A stretch of 64,000 nt of DNA, from NCBI RefSeq assembly GCF_000368025.1, contig NZ_KB849212.1, positions 246,331 through 310,330 of the forward strand, read 5' to 3'. Made by a program: the position numbers and the translations under genes. Positions 25,447 to 33,482 of this stretch are shown here, piece by piece. The stretch's first letter is position 1. Every line of letters begins with the position of its first letter. The notes beneath the pieces are model-generated. The model made no database searches. It was not told where the DNA came from and was given only the letters and a program-made list of their open reading frames with translations. This DNA is from Acinetobacter parvus DSM 16617 = CIP 108168. Its GTDB lineage: Bacteria; Pseudomonadota; Gammaproteobacteria; Pseudomonadales; Moraxellaceae.

Positions 25447-27033
25447 TTACCGATTATTCACATTAAACCAGTAGGAATATTCTTTAGGCTGACCATTCAC
25501 CAGAACATTACTAAGTTTGACATCGTAGATCACGTTCAATTTCAAATCGTCAAAGCTAAACTGGATATGGTTAGGAACTCCGATATTTTCATAGCGGATA
25601 TTACTGATTTTCTGTTTAACTCCACTACTTCGTTCAGTGACGACAACAGTAGCTTTGGCATAATCCACATTTCGATTGGCAAAGAAATTCTTTTGATCGG
25701 TTAAAACTGAAATCGAGAGAATTGAACCCGCCATATAATATTTGGCTGGATAGTTGTGGTAGGGATAGGCAATCACACCGAGTGGTGCAGTGGTTGGATT
25801 GTCGAAGGGATAAACCACTTTGTAGGACGTACCGACCACATAAGGGAATCGGGTATCTTTAAATGATGGCGCATTAACTGAACCATACGCCGATTTTTGT
25901 AAGAAAGGATTCAGCATCCAGAGGCGATGCCCCACATCTCCTGCAAACAGATTTAATTTGTCATGCACCATATTGGTAATGCTTTCGGCAGGTGAATAGT
26001 CATATTTATTCTGTCTTACCCCCATTTCCAAACTACTGGTCCTTGCACCTACCGCACCAATATCTGAATAGCAGTTTGTGTTTGATTCTGGGTAATGGGT
26101 CAAGATGTTGTTTGCAGCAAGAATCAGCGCCGTCTGCATCATCTCATCTTCATGGGCATAGTCGTATGTAATACTTGGCAGCCCATGCAAGGCACGAACC
26201 GTATTGATTTCATTTAAAAATTCATTTCTAAAATTTGCACTGAGCTTGCCTGCATAACAGTTGTTGATATCGGGTGCCTCGCTCATGGATGAAGCTTTAA
26301 ATACATCAAAACTGATGGTCAGGCTCTCTGCTGCCAGTGTTTTGGTATCACCCTCCTGGGTGAGTTTAAGGGTACATGCCCCCGCACCAATCCCCTTGAG
26401 TTCTCCCAGACTATACGTACAGGTTGATGAAGAAAGGCTACTGATCGTGACAGGAAGTTTGGCACTTGATTCAGCATCCAGTGAATACACACTCTCCGTC
26501 AGAACGTATTTTATTTTTAGCGGGGTAATGGTTTGCTTAAGCTTATTCACGCACGCATTATTTTCTAGATATTGATCGGCAGCACAAGTCACATTGACGG
26601 TCATGCTGCTATTCAATGCTAGAACTTTTGCCGTGCCTGCCTGTGTCAATCCCAGAGTACATTGTCCAACCTTTAGAGCTTTGAGTTCACTGCCATTTAC
26701 ACTACAGATGTTGGGAGTGTTACTGCTAAAAGTCACTGCCAGCCCTTGATCTGTCTGAAGCGATAATGGATAGCTTTGACCTTGGATCAAGTTACTCAAT
26801 GGGAATGCCTGAATATTCTGCACTGCCTTGTTTTTACATACCCCCTCTTCCAGATATTGGCTTTCAGCACAGGTCACGGGCTTAGGATTGGTATTGTCAC
26901 TATTAGAATTTTCCGTTCCACCGCCATTGGATGAACTTGAATCTCCACCCGAACTACCGCCACCACATCCGAGCATTACAGTACTGATTGCCATCATCAG
27001 AACAGATGGCATAAACGATCTTGAAATCATCAT
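25447..27033 (-). CDS. CAP/SCP-domain lipoprotein with two Ig-like repeats
   Basis: 528 residues. A lipoprotein signal ending MLGC is followed by a Gly/Ser/Asn-rich linker. Two related modules of about 95 residues each begin with a Cys-containing QYLE motif (CAESQYLEEGVCKNK and CAADQYLENNACVNK) and contain further Cys. The C-terminal half is a CAP (SCP/PR-1) domain: FLNEINTVRALHGLP, a candidate site His in ILTHYPE, and GHRLWMLNPFLQKSAYG. The protein is probably anchored at the cell surface or outer membrane. Bacterial CAP proteins are of varied, mostly unknown function. Confidence 0.75.
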   Translation of the reverse strand: MMISRSFMPSVLMMAISTVMLGCGGGSSGGDSSSSNGGGTENSNSDNTNPKPVTCAESQYLEEGVCKNKAVQNIQAFPLSNLIQGQSYPLSLQTDQGLAVTFSSNTPNICSVNGSELKALKVGQCTLGLTQAGTAKVLALNSSMTVNVTCAADQYLENNACVNKLKQTITPLKIKYVLTESVYSLDAESSAKLPVTISSLSSSTCTYSLGELKGIGAGACTLKLTQEGDTKTLAAESLTISFDVFKASSMSEAPDINNCYAGKLSANFRNEFLNEINTVRALHGLPSITYDYAHEDEMMQTALILAANNILTHYPESNTNCYSDIGAVGARTSSLEMGVRQNKYDYSPAESITNMVHDKLNLFAGDVGHRLWMLNPFLQKSAYGSVNAPSFKDTRFPYVVGTSYKVVYPFDNPTTAPLGVIAYPYHNYPAKYYMAGSILSISVLTDQKNFFANRNVDYAKATVVVTERSSGVKQKISNIRYENIGVPNHIQFSFDDLKLNVIYDVKLSNVLVNGQPKEYSYWFNVNNR

Positions 27034-27063
27034 GATTGACTGCCTTAAATTTTTATATTGTTG

Positions 27064-27672
27064 TTATTGATAATGATCCGCTGATAGTAGCTGACGGATT
27101 TCACTGGCCATTTGTGGACTACGCCAAGGAAATAGGACTTTTAGGCTGTAATTCGGTTTGAATGGATCTCGTGTGCCGATATTGACTTGAAACTCTAGTT
27201 TCATCGGTGTGCGATGAACCTGTTGATTGACATGCGTTCCCATCATTGGATTGCTGATCACAGTGGTCGTGGTTCTAAAGTGATCTTCGACTAAGTTGTA
27301 GTGTCCGACGGAGGTGATGTAATCAAAGGGATATTTCACGAGACGTTGATCAGGCTGATCAAACAGGATAATGGTTTTATCTTGGCTATTAATCCAAACA
27401 CCACGGTTTTGGTAGTTAAAAGTTTCTCCTTGACGCTTGAGTTGTTCAGTCATCCCGTCAAAGTAGGTATTTCCATATTCATAAAGGTAGTAAAGGATCA
27501 CAAACCAGAACAGGTCAAAGCCAAAGAAGATGTAACCGAAAGCACCAAAAGAGAAGATTTTGGCAACGATGAGAAAGATCACGATGGGTAAGACCACACA
27601 TTTTATAAAGAGCTTAGATTTTTGTGGACGGTGTTCAATGGGTATGATTTTGGGTTTGCTTAATTCAGTCAT
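27064..27672 (-). CDS. Membrane protein of unknown function
   Basis: 202 residues from the ATG after GGGAAACAACC (an in-frame start 11 codons upstream lacks a better site). Two membrane helices (about residues 18-62, LFIKCVVLPIVIFLIVAKIF and FDLFWFVILYYLYEYG) are followed by a cytoplasmic, beta-rich domain. It lies 30 bp upstream of the CAP lipoprotein gene, so the two may be co-transcribed. No family is recognised. Confidence 0.65.
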   Translation of the reverse strand: MTELSKPKIIPIEHRPQKSKLFIKCVVLPIVIFLIVAKIFSFGAFGYIFFGFDLFWFVILYYLYEYGNTYFDGMTEQLKRQGETFNYQNRGVWINSQDKTIILFDQPDQRLVKYPFDYITSVGHYNLVEDHFRTTTTVISNPMMGTHVNQQVHRTPMKLEFQVNIGTRDPFKPNYSLKVLFPWRSPQMASEIRQLLSADHYQ

Positions 27673-27918
27673 GGTTGTTTCCCGCATGTTCAATGCAATG
27701 CACAATCACCAGCAGATATAAAAAGGTTTATTTTTTTATAGGCGTGACTTAGCCATCCACCGTTGGATTGTTCTTGTAAAAATATTGTTTGAATACAGAC
27801 GAATAATAATAAATTAGCCGTATCGCCCTCGTTGCAAAGCACAACAAGGTTGAACATGGGGTGAGGCACAAATTAGAAAAAATTGGTACAGCATGAGAAG
27901 CTCCTTGAATTTTAAGAA

Positions 27919-27955
27919 GTTCTGCCATATCACTGCTAAATAATGGTGGCAGAAC
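27919..27955. other. Inverted repeat / hairpin
   Basis: GTTCTGCCA pairs with TGGCAGAAC across 19 nt. It lies 9 bp left of the larger inverted-repeat structure at 27965-28100 and may belong to the same element. No reading frame of substance crosses it. Confidence 0.5.
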
Positions 27956-27964
27956 AAAAGAGGG

Positions 27965-28100
27965 TTAGCAGACTGGGATCCAAGGAACCAGCACACCCGA
28001 AGGTGTCCCCCTTCCGTCCTACCATAAAGATAAAAGGGGGACGAGAAGGTCCACAAAAAATAGACAAGCTATTTTCCGTGCTGGATCAACGGTCTGCTAA
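27965..28100. ncRNA. Candidate structured RNA or palindromic element
   Basis: Nested complementary segments: TTAGCAGAC (27965-27973) with GTCTGCTAA (28092-28100); CCAGCAC (27988-27994) with GTGCTGG (28078-28084); GTCCCCCTT (28005-28013) with AAGGGGGAC (28034-28042); and a small ACACC-CGAA-GGTGT hairpin sharing bases with two of these, so the folds compete. A further CTGGC/GCCAG hairpin follows. It is more GC-rich than its surroundings. It could be a small RNA of the neighbouring island or a MITE with 9-bp ends; the transcribed strand is not known. Confidence 0.45.
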
Positions 28101-28431
28101 AACCGACTGGCAATGTAGGCCAGCGTGCTCATATTAGTTTTATCCAAGAATTTAGTCAATTTCACCATGCGATAAAATTCACATTATCCTTTGGAAAGAA
28201 TCGAGTTAAGTGGTTGATTTTTCCCATAGGCTCAAATTGAACCCATCGATTTTGCTTATTTTGATTTTATGGATAAGTCTAAAATGTTTATAAGAATAAT
28301 TATTAGGCTGACATATCCGTCAGCAGATATTTTTAATAAACAGTTTTTCAGCCGTCAGAAATTTAAAACATCTCCAGCAGAATCAATCAATTAATTAATG
28401 TTAAGATATGTAAAAAGATCCAATCACAGCG
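28101..28431. other. AT-rich intergenic DNA upstream of the C4-like RNA
   Basis: About 330 bp with no convincing gene and no clear repeat, leading into the candidate promoter at 28432. Confidence 0.5.
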
Positions 28432-28460
28432 TTGACAGCTCAAGCGATATCCAGTTAAGC
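28432..28460 (+). promoter_or_regulatory. Candidate promoter of the C4-like RNA and downstream gene
   Basis: TTGACA (28432-28437), a 17-bp spacer and TTAAGC (28455-28460). The -35 is a consensus match; the -10 is weak. Transcription would start near 28467, just before the first complementary segment at 28491. Confidence 0.5.
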
Positions 28461-28490
28461 TAACTCTACACAGCAAAATCTGTGTTCAGG

Positions 28491-28628
28491 CGTAGGAAAC
28501 CTGATATTATCTAGGTGCAAATAAATGTCGCACTTGCGGCTAATTTTTTGTCTACTGTTTAGCAGTCGTTATGGCAGTTTGACAGGACAACCGTAAGGTT
28601 GGCTGAGCCTAGATTCAGTATTTCCTAC
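28491..28628 (+). ncRNA. C4-like antisense RNA (phage/satellite immunity type)
   Basis: Two short segments, CGTAGGAAA (a1, 28491-28499) and TATCTAGG (b1, 28508-28515), face their complements CCTAGAT (b', 28608-28614) and TTTCCTAC (a', 28621-28628). Inside are a GTGC/GCAC hairpin and a CAACC-GTAA-GGTTG hairpin. The same a and b sequences recur downstream as a2 and b2, so a' and b' can pair with either set. This a1-b1-b'-a'-a2-b2 order is the hallmark of the C4 antisense RNA of phages P1/P7 and relatives. Confidence 0.7.
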
Positions 28629-28641
28629 TCCTGTTAAGCTG

Positions 28642-28693
28642 CCACCATCATCGTAGGAAAATGATGGCGGTAAGTAATTAAACTTATCTAGGA
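28642..28693 (+). promoter_or_regulatory. Target region of the C4-like RNA, covering a ribosome-binding site
   Basis: a2 (CGTAGGAAA, 28652-28660) is exactly the 9-nt loop of a hairpin formed by CCACCATCAT and ATGATGGCGG, a good shape for loop-antisense pairing. b2 (TATCTAGG, 28685-28692) overlaps the AGGA Shine-Dalgarno eight bases before the ATG at 28702. Binding of a' and b' would hide the start site and lower translation. Confidence 0.7.
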
Positions 28694-28701
28694 CTACTGC
28701 T

Positions 28702-29046
28702 ATGAACGCAATTCTTCATGGTGCAAACTCTTGCACACCTAAAAAACAAGCCTCGCAACTGATTGTTGAACTTGGCAAAACTATTTCAAATCCTCAACGT
28801 CAAACACTCGCCAATCTTTATATTGCTGTTGACACCGCAAATTCCTTACTCAACGAGCTTGAACAAGCCGATCAAATTATTCGTCAATGCATGCATGAAA
28901 TGAATGATGAGCAAATTCTTAAAGTCGCAAAGCTCAATCAAAATAACAATTTATCGTCGCTCTGGGCATTTCGTACACATCAACGTCACAAGATGATTGA
29001 ACGTGCACAACGTGTGCTATTTGGAGCTGGTCATGTCCAAGGCTAA
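28702..29046 (+). CDS. Hypothetical island protein under C4-like RNA control
   Basis: 114 residues, mostly helical, with no signal peptide or membrane segment and no recognised family. It includes a helical middle (DTANSLLNELEQADQIIRQ) and a basic C-terminal region (RTHQRHKMIERAQRVLFG). It is the first gene after the antisense-RNA region, the place held by icd/kil-type or replication-linked genes in P1 and P4. Its last codons overlap the start of a truncated replication-type gene. Function unknown. Confidence 0.7.
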   Translation: MNAILHGANSCTPKKQASQLIVELGKTISNPQRQTLANLYIAVDTANSLLNELEQADQIIRQCMHEMNDEQILKVAKLNQNNNLSSLWAFRTHQRHKMIERAQRVLFGAGHVQG

Positions 29047-29143
29047 GAAGAATAACAATCTTCTGATTTCGGGAGACTATCCTTTAATTGCTTCGCCGAC
29101 GCTTGCAAAAGCGTATGGCGTTGCGGCCGCCGGTTTTCTGTAA
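29033..29143 (+). pseudogene. Truncated replication-protein-like gene, 36 codons
   Basis: The frame starts inside the end of the previous gene (14-bp overlap) and reads ISGDYPLIASPTLAKAYGVA before ending. This resembles the N-terminus of phage and satellite replication or helix-turn-helix proteins, which continue with an FLQ-H-W segment. Here the frame stops right after AAAGFL, at a GCGGCCGCCGG junction where base composition changes to AT-rich. It is probably a deletion scar. Confidence 0.5.
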
Positions 29144-29544
29144 AAATTTTATTATTATTAATAAAAACAACGAAGAAGGAAATTTTGCTCAAACCACTTA
29201 TGATGCTATCTAACCTGATTAAAGAAATATTACGAAATCGATTGAGCTCCTCTGATTAAGATATCAATTGTTAATTCCACATTTGATAATTTAGTCTCTG
29301 AGTTTAGTGTAGGAACCAACCCAAATATAATAAATCTAATTTTCTACAAAAAGTTGAGATTCTGCGATTATATCGGGTAACACATAATAATTAAGTTCAA
29401 TCATATCGCATGGTTTTAAAAATACCCTTGTGATTAAGTGCGATTTCTCGTACTAAATCACATTCACCCAAGATATCGCAATTTATTTGCGACTTGCAAA
29501 GCTGTTCACTACCTATTTCCTTAGACAGAATCGCAATATCGCAC
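29144..29544. other. Non-coding region with iteron-like hexamers
   Basis: No gene is visible in these 401 bp. The right part holds six copies of ATCGCA or its complement TGCGAT within 181 bp (29363, 29405, 29439, 29475, 29530, 29538), several extended as ATATCGCA. It lies between the truncated replication-type gene and the DUF3987 gene, so it may be a relic of a replication origin or a regulator-binding region. Confidence 0.45.
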
Positions 29545-31065
29545 TTATAACAACAATAAAGGATTTAATTCTATGTATACAGATTTATTAATGGTTTCTA
29601 ATCTTAAATGATTGGATTGAATTAGCTCCATCAAGATTTCATCAAAATATTTCACTTTCCTCAAATGTGAAGGAGCCCCTTTTAATGCCAAAGTTTTTAA
29701 GATTCGATTAGTATTCTGTTTGTTACACTTTGCAGTCAGATTTTTAATTAATTTTTCAGCATCACTTTCTTTATCTACTTCAACTTCTGTATATCTGAGC
29801 CATTCATTGAGTGAAAATCGAATTACTTCACACGCAACTGATAATATTTCTTTACTGATAAATGCTTTACCTTCAAAGTATGTAAGAACTGTAGCTAACC
29901 GTCGTGCAAGCTGACTTGCACGACTAGCAAAAGCTTGTAAATATTCATAACATTTTCCTCGTCCTTGCAAAAGTTCAATTTCATTATAAAATGCGAGGTC
30001 AACTTTTTTTGCCTCGTCATCTAACAGAATAACGTAACGTTGATTAGTAGACTCATTTAATAAAAATTTACAACGCTCCCAATACGCAATTAACCTGCAA
30101 TCTGAACTGGCATCTTTATCTTGGCTTTCTTTATTCTGAAAACGTCTACCCGCTAAATTTTCAGGAACAGTAAGAATAAATCTTGCTAAAAAACCTTGGC
30201 CTCGAAGAACTGGATCTTTTAGAGCCTCTATTAAGATTTCCCTTTGTCCTTGCAAATTGAAAGTTAGTCTTACATCATGTGCCCTACCACTACCATTCAA
30301 ATTAGATTTAGATCTAGTACGTTCAACTGATCCGTCGTCAAATAACTTTGTGAAACTTGCTACGGCTAAGTTACGTGTATCAGACTTCATCGTATGTCCA
30401 CCAAAAAATTGCCCTGCCTCATCACTTGAAATCGAAGCGTCAATAATTGAGCCGTCAATATATAGACCAAGTAATGACTCAAGAGTAATATCACTAAATA
30501 TGCTTGATGGGTCTTTGGGCTGATTATTTTCAACTAAAAAAGTCTTTTGTTCTTTTTTTACACAACTTGCTAAAGCATGAGTCCATTCCTGAAAGTTTTT
30601 CTGATATGCATCATACTTTCGCCGTTCATGTTCTTTAAGAGCATAATCTGCAAGTCTTTTACTTGTACTTTTTCTACTTCCACTTTGCCCTTCCGTAAGC
30701 AAAAATAAAGCACATGGTTCACCATAAATACTATAAAAATTAGGTGCATTTACCTTGCCCTGTGCAATATGCGAAATTGTACCCAGCACACATTGTGCAG
30801 CCATCGCAATGGGCGCTTGAACATATTCCGAAATTGCTTCAATAGCTTCTTTAATAATTTGAGGAAATCCATCAATTGGATAATCTAGTCTATCTGCCAC
30901 AGTAAAAGATCCTGGTTGAATAATACAGCCCCAAGCCTCTGTTGTTTTGACTGTAGAATTAAGGCCATTTTGATCAGAAGAGCTATTTAAACTAAATTCT
31001 CCAATTTTAATTTGTTTATCAGAATCATTATCCATTATGGCTAGTATTTTTCCGTTATCAAACAT
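29545..31065 (-). CDS. DUF3987 (YfjI-type) protein, putative satellite helicase/primase-like
   Basis: 506 residues (a start 10 codons in, MDNDSDK, is also possible). The segment PIAMAAQCVLGTISHIAQGKVN, then LLTEGQSGSRKSTSKRLADYAL with a Walker-A-like GxSGSRKST loop, is typical of DUF3987, a P-loop domain found in P4-like satellites and prophages near AlpA-type regulators. It is probably involved in island replication. It follows the AlpA-like gene by 116 bp on the same strand; the gap holds a TCTCCCTT/AAGGGAGA inverted repeat. Confidence 0.8.
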   Translation of the reverse strand: MFDNGKILAIMDNDSDKQIKIGEFSLNSSSDQNGLNSTVKTTEAWGCIIQPGSFTVADRLDYPIDGFPQIIKEAIEAISEYVQAPIAMAAQCVLGTISHIAQGKVNAPNFYSIYGEPCALFLLTEGQSGSRKSTSKRLADYALKEHERRKYDAYQKNFQEWTHALASCVKKEQKTFLVENNQPKDPSSIFSDITLESLLGLYIDGSIIDASISSDEAGQFFGGHTMKSDTRNLAVASFTKLFDDGSVERTRSKSNLNGSGRAHDVRLTFNLQGQREILIEALKDPVLRGQGFLARFILTVPENLAGRRFQNKESQDKDASSDCRLIAYWERCKFLLNESTNQRYVILLDDEAKKVDLAFYNEIELLQGRGKCYEYLQAFASRASQLARRLATVLTYFEGKAFISKEILSVACEVIRFSLNEWLRYTEVEVDKESDAEKLIKNLTAKCNKQNTNRILKTLALKGAPSHLRKVKYFDEILMELIQSNHLRLETINKSVYIELNPLLLL

Positions 31066-31181
31066 TACAAGATCATCAACTTTTTTAAGAAAAATCTCCC
31101 TTACTGCTTAAAATTTATCAGCAGCAAACTTGAATTAAAGTTTTGGAAGGGAGAGAGATTTAATTTTATAAAATCAAATAA

Positions 31182-31361
31182 CTATTTGATTTCACCTATA
31201 AATTTCAAAATTTCATTCCGATTCCAACGTAACAAGCGACCATGACGCTTTGGAAGAATTGGACCGGTCTCGTAGATAGCCCATTTTCGTAAAGTCTGAG
31301 GCTGAAGTCCTAGAAGTTTTGCTGCTTCTGCCGTAGTACAAAGTAATGATTCTGACTTCAT
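31182..31361 (-). CDS. AlpA/excisionase-like HTH protein
   Basis: 59 residues, MKSESLLCTTAEAAKLLGLQ and onward, ending NEILKFIGEIK. It has the MerR-like winged helix of AlpA/Xis proteins (TTAEAAKLLGLQPQTLRKWA, then PKRHGRLLRWNRNEI). Such proteins activate integrase genes or act as excision factors in P4-like islands. The start is preceded by AGGAGCTTCGAT. No integrase gene is adjacent. Confidence 0.85.
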   Translation of the reverse strand: MKSESLLCTTAEAAKLLGLQPQTLRKWAIYETGPILPKRHGRLLRWNRNEILKFIGEIK

Positions 31362-31462
31362 ATCGAAGCTCCTTTAAATAACATTACGTACTTTTTAGTT
31401 GATTTATGCTGTATTGTTTATCTTCAAGTTTATTTGCTTAAGTTGACAATTGACCTTAAATC

Positions 31463-32311
31463 ATGATCATGAATGAAATCAAAACGTCTCGTATACGAAA
31501 AAATGCCATTAACTACCTAAGAACCATTATTTGGTATGAAAATATAAGTATTAACGTGAGTATAAAACGTCGAATCGCTGTTGAAATTAATAAGGCCTTT
31601 CGATTAGGGCCTGATCCAACCGAAACAGAAAATTTACTTTTTATAGCGAATGCGAATAGAGTCTCAGAATTTTTTGACCAACAAGAGTCAGCCATTTGGT
31701 ATAAATATAGTTTAGGCACAACTGCACCAAATAAAAGTACGCTTGAGATTTGCGAGGTAAAAATTCCTGAATCATCTCTCTACTTTCAACATCCTATTTG
31801 GAAATTACTTGAAAGATTTCCAACACATGAAGATCTAAAAATATTCTATGCAACCCTACCTAAAAAAAATTTAGATTATTTACTTAAAAAACTTCCTATG
31901 GATTTAACTCAATCTAATGCAGGTGATATTTGGAGACAGTGGAAGGGAAAGCCTCAATTCTTCATGCTTGTAAATTTTTTGGATTTTGTTGGATATATCG
32001 TATATAGCTATTACAAATGTATATACGAATTAAAATTTGAGCAAGCCAACAATGTACACAAGTTTTTAACACAGAATATTCAGTTTATTTTGGATAATCT
32101 TCGATGGTGTTCTGTCTATCTGTTGGATTTACTATTCTTGCATATACGACAACCGAATCAATCAACTATAACAAATTGGATAGAGTTAATATCTCATAGT
32201 GAAATAAAAGAATCGATTATTAAAGTAAGAAAAATGAAACGTTTCGTCCGAATGCAACAATCAATGGATGAATTTAAGAAAAGATTTATAGAGCTGCACT
32301 ATTTAGAGTAA
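31463..32311 (+). CDS. Unknown island cargo protein
   Basis: 282 residues (two start codons, ATG-ATC-ATG, are almost adjacent). It is divergent from the AlpA-like gene. No family recognised. It is basic, rich in Lys, Tyr and Trp, with a hydrophobic stretch FFMLVNFLDFVGYIVYSYY in the middle and a helical C-terminus (VRKMKRFVRMQQSMDEFKKR). The low GC content and its place at the island edge next to a tRNA fit a transferred cargo gene, possibly anti-phage, but nothing in the sequence proves that. Confidence 0.65.
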   Translation: MIMNEIKTSRIRKNAINYLRTIIWYENISINVSIKRRIAVEINKAFRLGPDPTETENLLFIANANRVSEFFDQQESAIWYKYSLGTTAPNKSTLEICEVKIPESSLYFQHPIWKLLERFPTHEDLKIFYATLPKKNLDYLLKKLPMDLTQSNAGDIWRQWKGKPQFFMLVNFLDFVGYIVYSYYKCIYELKFEQANNVHKFLTQNIQFILDNLRWCSVYLLDLLFLHIRQPNQSTITNWIELISHSEIKESIIKVRKMKRFVRMQQSMDEFKKRFIELHYLE

Positions 32312-32391
32312 GCCTATTGTTAATCGATAAAAATAACCAATGATTTATAGTTGATTTATTTTGCTTACCATACGCTTACTAATTTTTTAAA

Positions 32392-32426
32392 ATCAAAAAA
32401 ACACTTAGGATTGGTACACCTAAGTG
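32392..32426 (-). terminator. Terminator of the tRNA-Ile gene
   Basis: On the minus strand an 8-bp stem (CACTTAGG with CCTAAGTG, 9-nt loop) is followed by seven Ts. It lies 12-36 bases after the tRNA 3' end and appears undisturbed. Confidence 0.75.
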
Positions 32427-32437
32427 GTTGTTTTATA

Positions 32438-32514
<77 letters not shown>

Positions 32515-32802
32515 TAAACTTTGATCATATACTTGATATGAAAAATGCGACTAGATCTTAATTAAATTTAACTTAAATTACAAGCAGATGATTTTATCAA
32601 GTCGCTAAAAAACGAAGTAAAACCAAAAACTGCGCTGATTCTATCTGATCTCTGCATCTTGAGTAAAGATAATATCTGCATATTTTGATTAATTAAGAAA
32701 CATCCAAATTTCTTTTTAGTGTGGAATTTTAGGATATGTATTTTCTAAAAAACTCGCATTACACTGCTGCCATTCATCATTCATTTGTCATGTATTTCTG
32801 CC

Positions 32803-33348
32803 ATGAAAAAATTCTTAGGAAAATCTATTTTTAAAGCAACGGGTTGGACATATAATGTCAATCCAGCCATTTTAGAAAACAAACAAGTTATTATTGGCTT
32901 TGAACACACCTCAAATCTGGACACCATCCTGTCACTTGCACTATTTGAAATTTTAGAGCTTAAAATCCATACGCTTATCAAAAAAGAACTGTTTAAAGGC
33001 CCTCTTAAAACGATTCTGGAAAAGCTTGGTGGCATCCCTGTTGACCGCAAGGCCAGCAAAGATATTGTCACACAAATGGTTGAGTTGTTTAATCAAAATG
33101 ATCATTTCAACCTTGTGATTGCACCTGAGGCAACACGTGCCAAAGATGGCGAAGAACGCAAGCCAATTCGGACTGGTTTCTGGCATATTGCCAAGGCAGC
33201 CAATGTACCCATCATCCTGATGTACGCCAATGCCAAAACCAGGCAAGGCGGTATTTTAGGTAAAATTTATCCAACCGACTTGCAGCAGGATTTAGAAAAA
33301 ATCAAAACCTTGTATGCCGAATATGGCATCGATGTGAAAATTCAATAG
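32803..33348 (+). CDS. PlsC-like acyltransferase
   Basis: 181 residues from the ATG (MKKFLGKSIFKATG); the frame opens six codons earlier at a TTG. It has the acyltransferase block I motif HTSNLD (H-x4-D) in GFEHTSNLDT and a block III APEATR in place of the usual PEGTR, followed by PIRTGFWHIAKAANVPI. This group transfers acyl chains to lysophosphatidate or related acceptors at the inner membrane; it is short and lacks a clear membrane helix. The substrate cannot be assigned. Confidence 0.8.
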   Translation: MKKFLGKSIFKATGWTYNVNPAILENKQVIIGFEHTSNLDTILSLALFEILELKIHTLIKKELFKGPLKTILEKLGGIPVDRKASKDIVTQMVELFNQNDHFNLVIAPEATRAKDGEERKPIRTGFWHIAKAANVPIILMYANAKTRQGGILGKIYPTDLQQDLEKIKTLYAEYGIDVKIQ

Positions 33349-33482
33349 CGTTTGTTCTGTTCACGTTAAGATCATCAGGCCAATTTTAAATTTGGAATAT
33401 CAAATACGGTTGTTTTCAACAAAACCATCGCTATGCTAATATTCCTGCACTTTTTTAAGTTTTAATTTTTGGAGTTATTTCC

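Noticed and set aside
27814..28056. 80-codon minus-strand frame across the structured region
   Set aside because: It crosses strong inverted repeats, has no ribosome-binding site or recognisable domain, and competes with other short frames of equal length.
27965..28100. Integron attC site
   Set aside because: The outer repeats do not end in the required RYYYAAC/GTTRRRY core sites, and no integron integrase is present.
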